64,000 nucleotides of DNA from Cercis canadensis (GCA_003255065.1 QAOA01000371.1:19166-83165), one strand, 5' to 3'. Shown: positions 10,076 to 23,899, counted from the stretch's first letter. Notes: a model not told the origin generated them from the letters alone. Program-made: numbers and translations.

Positions 10076-13000
10076 ATGGCAGATCCTGCAGCTAGTTACG
10101 GGAATCCTGAGCGTGACATTGAGCAAGTTAGTTTCACTACACTTTCCTTTCATTTACCCAAACTTTTCTTTCTCTAAAATTTGAGCTGAGTAAATTATAC
10201 ACATCTCCGTTGAGGTTTGATGAAATTATAGAAACCTAACGTTCGTATAATTTAAGGGAGAAGCTTATGTTATCGTTAAAGCTGAATAGATGCGAATGAC
10301 CTTTGGGTCTAATTGCGCTTCCTCTAGTCTAAGTACCAGGGTGTTTGTCATCAGTGTTTGATGTTAGGCTTCTGTTCCCGCTATATACTCCAATGCCCTT
10401 TCTCAGGGCGCAATTAAAACAGAAAAAGAAAAAAAAAATAGATTGGAGGTATGTGTAACTTATAAAATAAGAAAAGGAATTTCTGTTACTGTAAAAAGTT
10501 GTATAATTTCTGAAACAAGAAGGGATGTTTATGTAATTTCATCAAACCTCAAGGGATGCAATCTACTCCTACAATTTTCTATTTGGTAACTGGAAAATAT
10601 GAGGATTTTGATTTTTTTTTTTTTAATATGTAATCAAGTAAATTTTTCTGAGAAAAGACTTAGCTTAACTGAACATGATAGTTTCCTTATTAGTTAAATT
10701 GAATATGTATTTTTGGGACTTTTTTTTTTTCATTTTGGTACATTGTTTATAATTAAATGTTATCTTGTGTATTCATACTTGTGGGTATTGGTGGTAAAAG
10801 CATTATGACTGAAGATAAGGAAAACCCAGCTGCATAATTTTTAGATAAGTGGGAGAAAGAACAAGAAGAAATGGAGTGAGGAAACATGTTATTTAAAAGT
10901 ATTACATGTATTGTACAATTTCATTGTCATGATACTGTTGATTACTGTTGAGATGGGAAAAATATGTTAGTTGAGTAGTTGAATACTTGAGCGAGTAATG
11001 TTAAGCAAAGTGTTGGTATGAGAGAAAGAAAGCAATGAAAGGGATATTGATACATATACGTACTAAGGTGTATATACAGGTAATAATATGAAACTTGGAT
11101 GATTTCACTTGACTTGACATCAATAGCTGATATTCTTTGTTGGCTGCGGGGGTCAGAATGATCACCTGCTTAAGCTATTTTGTAGTCGCTACGCTAAAGA
11201 AGCAAAAAAGAGATGGGCAAAGAAAATTTCATTGAAAAGTGGGCACAGTATTTTTCCTTTCTTAATGGTTTTTGATTAGCAAAAATCAAATTACTCTATT
11301 TAATTGGGTGAATCATAAGAATACATTGCATAGCCATCGAAAAGATGAGTGCAAAGTTCATTTGATTTTGTTGAAGTAATTTTTTCTTCCTTCTTTTAAC
11401 AAGTTTGCATTTCTCCAATAGTCATTTGTTGTGATTACATTCTATTGAAGATTATATTTCATAGATGCTTCTTCTGCTGAAATTCAATTCTGTTTCACCT
11501 CTTTTTGAAGGCACTCATAGCTTTAAAAAAAGGCACTCAGTTACTTAAGTATAGTCGGAAAGGGAAGCCAAAATTTTGCCCATTCAGACTCTCGCCGGTG
11601 AGTTTTTACTGAAAAATTGTCGTACCAGCAACTGACATGAATACTCCTATCTCTAGAATGGGTATTTATATATAATGAAATATCTCTGTATGAATGATTT
11701 GAAAATTTAGTGGCATTAACAGGATGAAACGACACTGATCTGGATTTCTCATGGAGCAGAAAGGAACCTAAAATTGTCTTCTGTTTCACGTATTAACCCA
11801 GGACAAAGAACTGTGAGTTAAATACTTAGTCTTTTTTTCTAGTTTACATTTATGGTCCTGTTAAGACTTCCTTAATAACACTCCAGTTTTACATTTTAAT
11901 TTTTCCCAATTAACAAGAAATAAATGCTTTTTTTTGCAGGCTGTCTTTAGAAGATATTTGCGCCCTGAGAAGGATTATCTGTCATTTTCACTTATTTATA
12001 ATAACGATGAACGATCACTTGATCTGGTTAGAAGACATAGAAACTCTAATTATGTATTTAAAATTGGCAAATTGATGAAAATTTTGAATCTATTGCTTTT
12101 CCTTTCCATATTTATAGATCTGCAAGGACAAATCGGAGACAGAGGTATGGTTTGCAACCCTTAAGGCATTAATTTCTACTGGGCAGCGCAATAGGCGTAC
12201 TAGAAGTGACTTTTCTGATGTGAGTTTTACTGCAAATGGTCATTTCTCAATCATCTTAGTTTACTCAGTTTTTAAGTTGTTCCTATCCTACGTGTTCTTT
12301 CCATTTTCCAGGCAGTAATTTCTCATTGTCTTTGCATGAAAAGACTAAGTTACCATTAATACCAAGAGAACATTAAGCTACAGGAAAGGCAATGCTGGAG
12401 TTCATGTTCAAGCTCTTCTACTTATTACAGAAATATATCTGAGGGACATGCAAATCCTGCAATGTATATAAATTTCCTACTGGGGATATTGGCTTTGATT
12501 TTCCTTTTCTTTTTCCCTTTGCAGATTTAGGATGTAGGCTTTTATATAGCCAGTTTTGATCAAATTTGAGCAAAGAATGTGGAACGCATAGGATATTATA
12601 TTATATGATTGAGTGTTAACCCTTCTATTATTAATTTAAATTTATTTTTATTTGATTTTTAAATAATAACTTATAATGCGAAATGCAAGCCTCCTCAGAG
12701 GTTCCTGTTTCTGTATATCTATGGAATGTGAGTCACAAATCTTTGTCTCTTTAAATACTGATCATCCTTTGCAATTCAATATTTTGGTAACATGCTACAG
12801 GATGGTGGTGACTTCAGTGGACGTCCTTCTGGTGCAACACTAGAGTCTTTTTCTAGCATCAACTGTGGTAGGATCTCTGTTGATTCAGTTTCTCGCGAAT
12901 CTCCATTCTTTTTGGCAAGCTCAGATGTGGGGTCAAATATGCAACTAAGGGGTAGTGCTGGAGATGGTTTCCGTGTTAGTGTGTCAAGTACTCCTAGCTG

Positions 13001-16000
13001 TTCAAGTGGAGGATCCGGACCAGATGACATAGAGTCACTAGGTGATGTTTATATATGGGGAGAGGTTTGGGCGGATGGGGTTTCACCTGATGGATTGGTG
13101 AGTCATGTTCCTTCGAAGACAGATGTGTTGGTTCCTAAACCCTTGGAGTCAAATGTTGTTCTTGATGTTCAACAGATTGCTTCTGGTGTGCACCACATTG
13201 CTCTAGTTACAAGGCAAGGAGAAGTTTTTACATGGGGAGAGGAATCTGGGGGAAGACTTGGACATGGTATTGATAAAGACTTTGGTTGCCCCCATCTTGT
13301 TGAGTCACTGGCAGTTACTAATGTGGAGTTTGTTGCATGTGGAGAGTATCATACATGTGCTTTATCTACATCTGGTGATCTATATACTTGGGGTGATGGT
13401 ACCCATAATGCTGGACTTCTAGGCCATGGAACTGATGCTAGTCACTGGATACCTAAGAGGGTTACAGGCCCTTTAGAAGGACTTCAAGTTTTATCTATTG
13501 CTTGTGGGACATGGCACTCAGCATTGGCAACTTCCAATGGAAAGCTGTTTACGTTTGGTGATGGAACATTTGGTGTCTTGGGCCATGGAGATCGGAAGAG
13601 TGTGTCATATCCAAAGGAGGTACAATTATTGAGTGGACTAAAGACTATTAAGGTTGCCTGTGGAGTATGGCACACTGCAGCTATTGTAGAGGTTATGGGT
13701 CAGTCTGGTTCAAGTGCTTCATCCAGGAAGCTCTTCACTTGGGGTGATGGTGACAAATATCGTTTGGGACATGGAAACAAGGAAACCTACCTTCAACCCA
13801 CCTGCGTCTCTGCACTTATTGAATATAACTTTCACCAGATTGCATGTGGACACACTATGACTGTTGCACTCACTACATCAGGTCATGTTTTTACGATGGG
13901 AGGCTCTTCTTATGGCCAATTAGGGAATCCCAACTCTGATGGAAAAGCACCTATCTTAGTACAAGATAAGTTGGTTGGTGAATTTGTTGAGGAAATATCA
14001 TGTGGAGCACATCATGTTGCTGTCTTGACATCAAGAAGTGAACTATGCACTTGGGGAAGAGGTGCCAATGGAAGATTGGGACATGGAGACATAGAAGACC
14101 GGAAATCTCCAACATTAGTCGAAGCCTTGAAAGATAGGCATGTGAAGAATATCTCATGTGGCTCAAACTTCACAGCCTGTATATGCCTCCATAAATGGGT
14201 TTCTGGAGCTGACCAATCTGTTTGCTCTGGTTGTCGTCAAGCGTTCGGTTTTACTAGAAAAAGGCACAATTGTTATAATTGCGGATTGGTACATTGCCAT
14301 GGTTGTAGTTCCAGAAAAGCATATAAAGCAGCACTGGCTCCAACACCAGGCAAACCACATCGTGTGTGTGATGCTTGTTTTACAAAGCTTAAAGCTGCTG
14401 AGGCTGGTAGTGCTTCCACTTTTAACAGAAAAGTTACTCCTCCTCGTCGTTCCATAGATGTCAGTGGCAGGGAAAGAATCGACCGGGGAGAGATAAGATC
14501 TTCAAAAGTCCTCTTGTCTCCCATCACTGAACCAGTGAAATACCTTGAGATAAGGACAGGGAAGCCTGGAACTAAATATGATTCTTCTTCTATAGTTCGA
14601 GCTTCTCAAGTTCCATCACTTTTGCAATTAAAAGATATTGCATTTCCAAGTTCATTGAGTGCCATTCAGAATGCTTTCAAGCCTATTATACCTCCACCAA
14701 GTCCACCAATGACACCACCTGCGCAATCAAGATCTGCATCACCATATGCAAGACGACCAAGCCCACCACGTTCTGCCACTTCTGGATTTTCTAAAAGCCT
14801 TATTGACAGCTTGAGGAAGACAAATGAGCTTTTGAATCAAGAAGTCTCGAAATTGCAGAACCAAGTAAGTTTCAGACTGTTTCAGATCTAGCAATCTCTC
14901 GGTTTATCCTCAAATGAACTTAACATGTCCCCATTAATAAGTTTATGGATTCCTTTCTGTCTATATAGATTCGAAGTTTGAAGCAGAGGAGTGACTTGCA
15001 AGATGTAGAGATTCACAAGCTTCAGAAAAATGTTGAGGAAGCCACCACATTGACCGGAGAGGAATCTTCTAAACATATAGTAGCAAAGAGTTTTATTAAG
15101 TCTATCACAGATCAGGTATTTTTAGACAGGCAACTACCCTGAAGACAAATTGACGTTCATTTTTCTTTCAATTTTCTCAGTTTTAACTGATAATGGGTTT
15201 ACCGTTTACTAAATAGCTATTGTATGACATATTCTTGATTATGCTACCTAATGCAAGAAAGATGTTAATTAGGATTTTTGTTAATCATCCTAACTAGCTA
15301 GAGTTTCTACTCTTTGGTTTTACTCAGTTGAAGGAAATTGTTGAGAAGTTGCCACCAGAGGTTTCAGATGGTGAAACCTTGAGAACCATGCATGCTCAAG
15401 CTGAAGAATTTCTAAAGGAACATCCAGAATTTGAAGCATCTTCTTCCTTACCAGAAAACTTAGAGTCTGACCAACAAAATGCACCGGATATAACTGCCTC
15501 AGAGAGTGACTCTTCTAAACTGCAAGAACAAGGAACGGAAGAACATGTAGAGGCTGCAGGAGCTTATCCATCTCAAGATGGAGGGAATATTCTTCAAGAA
15601 AGTAATACACCATCTGTATCTAGTACAGAAGCAGCAATGCCTCCACAAAGTGTAGAAAATGGTTCAAGATCACCAGATCACCCCTCCAGACCTGGGAGAG
15701 AAGGAGAAAAACAAATCATCGAACAATTTGAACCTGGTGTTTATGTGACTCTCATAGTACTTCCCAGTGGTGGCAAAGTTTTCAAACGAGTTAGATTCAG
15801 GTACTGGAGTTACTTATACATCCAACTCATTTTACATTTCTATTTTTGTGCGTCTATATGCCAAATGATTGAACTTCATAAAATTAGTATTATTCTTCCT
15901 CTCAAAAAAGGATGTGCGCATATTCATTTATGCATGTGTATTAGTGACAGAAACAGTAAGTATATGGTCTAAACCTACTCCAGTTCCTACTATGATCTTA

Positions 16001-17014
16001 TATTTGCATGAAGACCATTATCTCTGTGATTTCGGTTAGCAACTATATAAGAATGGAAATGTGTTCTCTGATATTTATCCCACTAATTGATTATTTGTAA
16101 TAGATTATAGATGATACTAGCATGTTCAAACAAGTGCTAGTATTTGATATCCTTTTCCACTCTTTTGATTTGATAAAAAATTTGTTAGTTCTTCATGATA
16201 TTATAATCTTTTTTGGTTTCCCACAAAGTGGTCCCCACACTTTTGGTGTGAGACTAATCCCCGCTCAAGCTTCGGCATGCCCTGGCCACTAGTGCATTAA
16301 CATTTGAACATTGTTTTTCTTAATTCAGTTCTTTTTGCATTAACATTTCTGTTTCTCTCAAATGCCCCCTTTTGGGTGCAGTAAGCGAAGGTTCGATGAA
16401 CATCAGGCAGAAGAATGGTGGAACAAAAACAAAGACAGGGTGCTTAGGAAATATAGTCAATCATCACCATCATCATCATCAACAAATCCTGCAACTACTG
16501 CCTCATCTGGCACCCCAACACCACCACCTGCTGAAGAAAATATTGAGGCATCACNTGCCTCTCAAAAAAGGATGTGCGCATATTCATTTATGCATGTGTG
16601 TTAGTGACAGAAACAGTAAGTATATGGTCTAAACCTACTCCAGTTCCTACTATGATCTTATATTTGCATGAAGACCATTATCTCTGTGATTTCGGTTAGC
16701 AACTACATAAGAATGGAAATGTGTTCTCTGGCCACTAGTGCATTAACATTTGAACATTGTTTTTCTTAATTCAGTTCTTTTTGCATTAACATTTCTGTTT
16801 CTCTCAAATGCCCCCTTTTGGGTGCAGTAAGCGAAGGTTCGATGAACATCAGGCAGAAGAATGGTGGAACAAAAACAAAGACAGGGTGCTTAGGAAATAT
16901 AGTCAATCATCACCATCATCATCATCAACAAATCCTGCAACTACTGCCTCATCTGGCACCCCAACACCACCACCTGCTGAAGAAAATATTGAGGCATCAC
17001 CTTCCGAAACTTAG
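10076..17014 (+). CDS. PRAF1: PH-RCC1-FYVE-BRX protein (PRAF/RLD family)
   Basis: Nine coding exons: 10076-10126, 11511-11597, 11723-11812, 11940-12026, 12118-12219, 12801-14864, 14969-15115, 15328-15800 and 16828-17014, all with GT-AG junctions and consistent phases, giving about 1095 residues, close to the family's usual ~1100. Domains: PH at about 18-139; RCC1 beta-propeller repeats from about 220 to 600 (repeated WGxGxxxxLGHG); FYVE zinc finger at about 603-670 in the plant form [10 protein letters not shown]; coiled coil at about 795-890 ([14 protein letters not shown]); C-terminal BRX domain ([16 protein letters not shown], then [14 protein letters not shown]). In Arabidopsis the family (RLDs) binds LAZY proteins through BRX and controls auxin-carrier trafficking in gravitropism; guanine-exchange and phosphoinositide binding have also been proposed. 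The BRX exon is present twice (16382-16554 and 16828-17014) because of an assembly join, so automated models may break here. An out-of-frame ATG lies 5 bases upstream of the start. Confidence 0.93.
10188..10568. mobile_element. Inverted-repeat element in PRAF intron 1
   Basis: The left end (GAGTAAATTATACACATCTC, then GAGGTTTGATGAAATTA) is matched in reverse complement by the right end (TAATTTCATCAAACCTC, then ATGCAATCTACTC). The arms are about 50 bp and the element about 380 bp. I could not identify a clean target duplication, so the superfamily is open. The terminal GAGT resembles the Mutator-type MITEs elsewhere in this window. Confidence 0.6.
15898..17000. repeat. Haplotype duplication over last PRAF exon, N at 16555
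   Basis: 15898-16554 and 16558-17000 are the same sequence, with the N at 16555 between them. Both contain the end of the last intron and the start of the BRX exon. The right copy lacks 16071-16284 of the left copy (214 bp). CTG precedes the deletion and is also its last three bases, a 3-bp microhomology. Best read as two alleles. Confidence 0.88.
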
Positions 17015-18443
17015 TTTCCTAGTTTTCCTAGGCATCACTTTAGTTTGATCAACTGATTTAGAATAGCAGAATTGTCAATCTACAAGTGTAAAAAAAGCTA
17101 TATTTAGGCACACTAGCTCAAGAATGTGTGGCCGAAGATTCTGTACAAGAGCATTCTACAACACAATATGAATATGATTTAGAGGTAGGAATTATACTCT
17201 TCATTTTAACATGTCTTTGATCTCACTCTTTTTATGTCATTCTTCCACTACATTTCGTTTGCTGGAATCCAGCCTGGTTAATTTTATAGAAGGGCAATTT
17301 CTGAGTATAATCCTTAAGCAAAGCCCCATTTTTTTTATTAGATAGCTTTTTTAGCTGAAGGTTTTGTTCCTCCATCTCTTGTATCCTTCTTCTTTTATAA
17401 GAAAAGAATTCCTACTAATCACATAGTACTGAGAAGTGTTTTAGTAATTTTAGATAATGTTAAAAGTACAAAACTAAAAGTCTCTCATATTTAGAATTGA
17501 ATTGTTTTTTTCCTTTAAGATCAACCAAACACTTTAGAATAATAAACTCTTCACATTACAATTTCCCCAACCAAAAAGAAAATTGTTACAATTTAGTGTT
17601 TAGCAATATTTTTAAACTTTAATTTCATTAAAAAAATTTCATTAGGTGACAGACTAATTATCTTCCTTTTGTTATGAGAAATAAAAATTTACTTAGAATT
17701 TATAAAATTGAAATTTTTAATTAAATTTTTACACTTTATAGGGAGGTTTATGGGAAAATGTATCCTAATTATGAGAAATTGAATTTATTTTATTGTAATT
17801 TGTTAAATATCATTTGAACAATATGTATAATTATCCTCATCAATAATCACATATTTTATATATAATAACTTACAAATATTTTAGTAAATAGTTTTTTCCA
17901 TCTTGCACTGCTGCTTATTCACTCTTCCAATTTTCTTTGTTTATTTGCCTAAATAAATTAATTGGAGGGTTAAAGCAAAATTTTTATTTTTCTTTTTTTA
18001 GTACTTCTAATTATAATTATAAATTTTAACACCAAGTCTTAAAAATTACCTTAATACTATTTTTCTCTCGCTCGCTGGGCCAAATCACAAATGAGGCCTT
18101 CCAGTGTGGGGACTTCAGACAACGTCCAATTTCTTCTCCCCTAAGAAATCTGTCATTATTGTTTCACGTAATAAAACCAATCATTATCGTTAGGAATCAT
18201 TTTTATTTATTTATATTTTGAACCCCAAATATTTGCAAATTATCTGCAGACCTCTTCGGCTATCGAGGCTCTCAAGTCTGAATTTTCCCTTTTCAGTATC
18301 TTCTTTTTCCAGGAAAGTGTCAAAATTTTCCTGGAAATTCTTCATATCTGGGGTTTTCTGATTGAACTGCAACACGCTTTGCTTCCCCTGAGACCACAAT
18401 CCCACTTCACTCTTGCTGCAAAATCTGCGAAAACATCCGTTTC
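17015..18443. other. Intergenic between PRAF and XBAT35 genes
   Basis: Presumed 3' UTR of the PRAF gene (to about 17200), then AT-rich spacer and the promoter and leader of the XBAT35-type gene. No gene or defined transposon is seen. The two genes are in the same orientation, about 1.4 kb apart. Confidence 0.5.
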
Positions 18444-21400
18444 ATGGGGCAAGAGCAATCCAAGGGCGAGCTTGTCTACCAGCAGGTCAGTTATGGGAAC
18501 GCGGAAGGAATCAAGGCCCTTCGTAGAGAAGGTGCAGGGCTTGAGGTAAAGAAACAACCGTAAATTCCCAGAAAATTTTGATCATTTTTTTTTCTGCGTG
18601 GTTTGTTTTAATTGGATTTTCTTGTTGATTGTGATGAATTTGCTGCAGTGGATTGATAGAGAAGGAAAGACTCCCTTGATTGTTGCTTGCATGAATCCAG
18701 AGCGTTATGATGTTGCCAAAACTCTGATAGAGCTTGGTGCCAATGTTAATGCATATCGTCCGGGTATGGGTCTGTTTTTGATTTGTTAAAGTTTTCAATT
18801 TGGTTAATTAACTTATTGGGGGAAAGTTCTGGTTACCATGATGGAATCAAATGTTTATAATGGTAAGGAGAAGGCATATAGCTTTTGGACAAATAGTGGT
18901 AGTAACTCTCAAAGTTTTCAGATCAGAACAATGAAATTTGAATAAGTACTGTCTGGGAGCATGAGTTGCCTAGTTTTAGATGTTTGCAAAGCCTGTATAA
19001 TTCTTAGTTGAGTTGGTTGTTTCTCTCTCTCCTTAATATATGTAGGTTATTGTTTAATTTTCTGTAGCCACTCTTAAAAGTCCATGCTTTATGTATGCTT
19101 CATCATTGGTTTTGACAATTGTTTAGGTCGTCATGCGGGGACTCCATTGCATCATGCTGCCAAAAGAGGTCTTGAAAGTATTGTTAAGTTACTTCTTATG
19201 CATGGAGGTATGATAAAACGTCTCCATGTCAGCATGTATTTTACTATTGCTATTGATTTTAATTTTTAGAGACTCCAACATATAACGTTTAGTTTTCAAT
19301 TAAATCGTCAGTACATTTATGTGGAATCCGTTGTTTAACTTTTCAGCAAGTCCATTGGTCTTGAATGACGATTGCCAAACTGCTCTTGATGTTGCCAGGG
19401 CCAAAAGGCACACCAATGTTGTCCGTGCAATAGAGGTATGTTAGACTGTGTAATGTAATATCCTTTTGTGCACATGGTATTTGAAACTGACTGGGCTTAG
19501 GTTTTTCTTTTCTCTTTATATCATGATACCTGAAGCATCAAATTATTCTAATACTTTGCAGAGTCATCTTTGCCTGTTCTCTGGTTGGCTGAGGGAGTTT
19601 CATGGACCAGGATTCCTAGAAGTAGTAGCTCCTCAGTTGGTATCTAGAAAAGTGTGGGTATCGTGTGATATCTTATTGAATAATCTTCCTGCACTTCTGT
19701 GTTTTCTATTTTTATGTCTAGTTGTCTCACGTATGTTGCTAGATTCATAGGCTTACATTCACACAACATGAAAATGATTTCACTTCCTAGGGAGAAACTT
19801 TTAGTGCAACATCTTTATGATTATGCCACTTATTAATTAATTTCTTGCAGATGGGTGGTTGTTTTACCAGTTGGCTCCCGTTCCCTTGCCATACCTTACA
19901 AGTTGGAACTTGCCATATATTCTAGTTTGCAGGTATTCCGGAGTCAATATATCATTCTGGTTTGACGTCAATGAAGTCAGTAATATATGTCTCTACTTGC
20001 ACAGATAATAAGTTTTTGTCAGTGAAAAGGAAGATGGATGAAGTGTGAACTTTATTTCTTACTCTGCAATTTAAGCTATAATAGGACACTGATATTTAAG
20101 TTGATGTAATTAGTTATTAAGTTTGCTCTTAAAACTTGAACAGAGATATTTGATTTGGTTCCTTTTTGTTTCTTCTCATCTAATAATCATCCAGTATTGA
20201 TAAGATTTTTATTGAATGATCAGGATGCACAACCACGTGCAGTTATTGCTCTGTGGAAGGCCAATTTAGAAGAACCAAAGCTACACCAGTCTGATCCTTC
20301 AGTGCTTATTGTTGATAATTCTAGCAGTAACCTCCTACACTGAGTTCTCTTTCTTTTCCTGTCTTCTCTCTTCATATTCCGATTTTGGACACCCGTCTCC
20401 TATCGCAGTCAATTTTTGGTATTTATATTTGTTGTTAACATTATGCATAGACTTAAATGATATTTTCACACATAATAATTGTAGACTGAAACAAAATGTT
20501 TGTGTAAAGTTTCTTTTGATGAACCAGAAATATAAATAAGGATCCTGCCATACGTTATGTGGAATTATTACATTCCACTCATGCCATCCTACCTTTCTTT
20601 ACATACAGAAAACTTCCTTCCTTCCAACTGGCTTAAAACCACTTGACTCTTTTCTTTACTCTTTACCATGTTGAATTTTGTCTGCTTCTTCGCAGAAACA
20701 CGAATCAAACTTGGACCTGCAAGTGAGAATGACAAGCAACAACTTATGTGGTTTTCTGATGCATGCAAAGGAATTCCACAGGTATGTCAAATGCTATTTT
20801 ATGTTATAATTTTCAATCTGTTACTTGAATCCCTAAGGAGGAATACTGATGGATCACCCCATCTCAAACTGGCTTGCTATTTGTTAGATTTATCGTTTTT
20901 TTAATGCATATGTGCTCTGGTAATCAATTTAGCAATTTAGAGGTCTGGCCTCAAATTCCAAAACTTAGGGTTTAAAGACATAATTTGCAAATTAGATTAA
21001 TTTTTCATTTCATTTTTTTTTTCCNNNNNNNNNNNNNNNNNNNNNNNNNNNNNNNNNNNNNNNNNNNNNNNNNNNNNNNNNNNNNNNNNNNNNNNNNNNN
21101 NNNNNNNNNNNNNNNNNNNNNNNNNNNNNNNNNNNNNNNNNNNNNNNNNNNNNNNNNNNNNNNNNNNNNNNNNNNNNNNNNNNNNNNNNNNNNNNNNNNN
21201 NNNNNNNNNNNNNNNNNNNNNNNNNNNNNNNNNNNNTTTTTTTAATGCATATGTGCTCTGGTAATCAATTTAACAATTTAGAGGTCTGGCCTCAAATTCC
21301 AAAACTTAGGGTTTAAAGACATAATTTGCAAATTAGATTAATTTTTCATTTCATTTTTTTTTTCCTTTACTGGGGAGGGGCCAGGGATCAGAAGCAGCTG

Positions 21401-23009
21401 AGGTTAGGTCTTAGATGAGGGAGGATAAAATGTGTTCTTCCTCGGATTGTATTTCATCATTTAATCACGCTCTGCCTGAAGCATTTCAGAAACATTGTTT
21501 CCAATATAGATGCTTTCAGATTGCAATGCCTTCTTTTGCTATTAGAAGTTCACTTTATTTTAATTTTCTTTTTTTCCTTTTTGGATAAATAATTGGGTAG
21601 AAAATTAGATTGTTCTGCAAGTTTTCTTGTGAATCATTTTTGTACAGCATTTGGTACTGTTCAAGTTTCAGAAAGTGTTCACTTAACAGTAGAGGGAACC
21701 TTTTTCTTTTCCACAGAAAATCACAATTTGATTTGCTTTGTGACTTCTACCATATCAGATCAATTTCAATGTAATTTATTATGGGGTTTCTCAACTTTGT
21801 CATTTCCCATAAATTTGAAGAATAATGCCTGGTTCCTGTTTTTGATACTTGCCTTCAAGGTTCTAAAGGCAAGGTATGATATCTTACCATTTGTCCTTTG
21901 ACTCTACAAGGAGAAAAATCAAAGTTAAACCAACAGAGAAAAGAAACTTACAATGAAATTCATCTTTATAAATAAAGGAAAACTGAACCCATTCATGTCC
22001 TTCAGAATGTTCATTTAGTTTGATTCGCTTTTGGCAGCTGATATTGATTTCAGTAACAATTCAAATCTTCACAGCATATATTCTGATCTTTTCATCATTA
22101 TGATTAACAACACCATCTTCTTCCTCGATTTTGAGGGCAAGGGAGTTAGCACTAACAAGCATCTCTTGAAGTGGCTTTTTGTTGTATCCAATTTTCATTT
22201 GTTGCCTCTTGATTTGACATAAAACTCACCAACCTGAGATTCTGCTATATTTCTTCCATTTTACTTTCAGTTCATATACTGCCTGGGAAATTTCTATGAA
22301 TGGGATAAAAAATTTCTACTACTGAGTTCCCTTGCTCATTATGTAATACTTCAATCTTCTGGTGTCTCAGGCAAGGCATCCAGCATTTTTGCAAAACAAC
22401 CTGACTACAGTTCCACCAACAGCACCACCAGCTGCAGAAGATCTAGATGTGGCTACGGCTATCAATGCATCCATTCAGTCTGCCATGCAGGAGAGACCGC
22501 CCCTTCCTGATGCCCAGCCAAGCTTTCAAGGAAGTTCTTCAAGTGGCGAAACGTATACAGGTAATTATGGTTCACTGGGTCCATCAAAGCCAAATACAAA
22601 TAGTAGCGAGTGTGTTCATGAAGCTGGCCCAGGTAGCAGTTCAAGTCAGCATGTCCAGATTCATGACAATATCCCTGCCCAAACTGCTAGTGGTCTGGAT
22701 TCAATTCCATCAGCTCCTCCAATTGTAGATGAAATTCCAGCATATGGTCCCATTCAGTATCCATCGATTGATTTAAGCCCTGTTGATATGTCATCTCCAG
22801 CTGTCGAAAAGTTACCTATAGAAGAAAAAGAAGATGTTGGAAGCGGTTCATGCGTGATATGTCTAGATGCTCCAGCAGAGGGGGCGTGCATCCCCTGTGG
22901 CCATGTTGCTGGATGCATGTCTTGCTTGAATGAAGTCAAAGCAAAGAAATGGGGTTGCCCTGTCTGTCGGACGAAGATTGACCAGGTTATAAAGATATAT
23001 CATGTTTGA
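18444..23009 (+). CDS. XBAT35: Ankyrin-repeat RING E3 ubiquitin ligase (XBAT35 type)
   Basis: Nine exons: 18444-18545, 18649-18763, 19127-19207, 19347-19435, 19562-19653, 19851-19932, 20224-20326, 20696-20781 and 22371-23009. All junctions are GT-AG with matching phases, giving 462 residues, the length I know for Arabidopsis XBAT35. Ankyrin repeats lie at about 37-129 (GKTPLIVACMN, GTPLHHAAKRG). A conserved plant-specific middle region follows (CLFSGWLREFHGPGFLE, VIALWKANLEEPK), then a low-complexity Ser/Pro linker, then a C3HC4 RING at 411-449 (CVIC, CIPCGH, CPVC). It transfers ubiquitin to target proteins; the Arabidopsis homolog is alternatively spliced and acts in ethylene-related growth and immunity. 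The N-terminus MGQEQS fits the N-myristoylation consensus (inference). The last intron (20782-22370) contains the 212-base gap and its duplicated flanks, so the intron length is unreliable. Confidence 0.93.
20897..21364. repeat. 212-base gap with duplicated flanks
   Basis: Bases 21025-21236 are N. The 128 bp before (20897-21024) and after (21237-21364) are the same sequence with one evident substitution (TTAGCAATT versus TTAACAATT). The gap therefore appears to separate two copies of one locus. It lies inside the last intron of the XBAT35-type gene and does not touch an exon. Confidence 0.88.
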
Positions 23010-23899
23010 GATTTTAACCAGAATCTTGAGAAGCTTGAAATCTTACTGCTTGTTGCAGAATGAAGGTATACATGGTTGAGTTGAAAATGTGATTCAGTTA
23101 AGAATTGTTTTCAATTAAAAATGACAAGAGAGAAAAATAACTAGATCCCATTTGGGACTTTGTGAATATATTGTTTCATATGCTGTAGTTACGTGAATTG
23201 TTGAGTTCATATTTTCACTTTTGAAGAATCTATTGTGAACAAGATGCTAAAAATAGAAAGTCTACTATATGAATTTGATCTGTTCATAGTTGGTTTGTGA
23301 TTTATATATATACTTAAGGTGAGAAAGGGATTGAACAGTGGTCTCAGGATTCCTGGTATTTGTAATTCTGTATTCAAACACTTGCAAGAAAGAGTAAATG
23401 TTTTTGATGTAACTCTTAAGTCTTAGGATTACAACTATGTATAAGTGTACAAATGTCTCTATCTGAATTTAAGTAATCCCATTTAAAAATTTTCATGTCA
23501 AATTAAATGAAGCAGCTTATATAGTGGTGTGTAAAAATTGTGACTGCAAGTCTTTGGATTCCACGTACATCGATGACTGGATGGTTATTATTGATCTTTT
23601 GCTTTCTTCCACATACATTGAGTGAACTGACTATTGTAAAGTGCAAGGTGCACTTGAGGAAATAAAAATCCCTAGAGAAATAATTGTTGTACATTATGTA
23701 AGAGAATGTGTAAAATTAAAGATGTACGGAAAAAAAAAAAAGTTAAAATGGGTCATTTAAGGTTTAGTTGGATCAAATTAAATTCATTTGAAGAATGGGG
23801 AGTCTATTATCATGCACATCAATGCACAAGATTTTGAGTAAAACATGATTTTCATCTTTCATTGGGACATTAATTATCAATATCGCCTCTCAGAAATAT
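23010..23899. other. 3' flank of XBAT35 gene, no gene seen
   Basis: Contains the probable 3' UTR and polyadenylation region, then AT-rich spacer. The short minus-strand open frame at 23503-23694 lacks any recognisable feature. Confidence 0.5.

Noticed and set aside
12776..14527. Antisense and alternate-frame open frames inside the large PRAF exon
   Set aside because: Shadows of a strongly conserved coding exon; no independent support.
16362..17048. Histidine-rich small proteins in frames around the duplicated exon
   Set aside because: The HHHHHH stretches are the alternate frame of the CATCATCA tract in the PRAF BRX exon.
20985..21245. Open frame spanning the 212-N gap
   Set aside because: Artefact of translating Ns.
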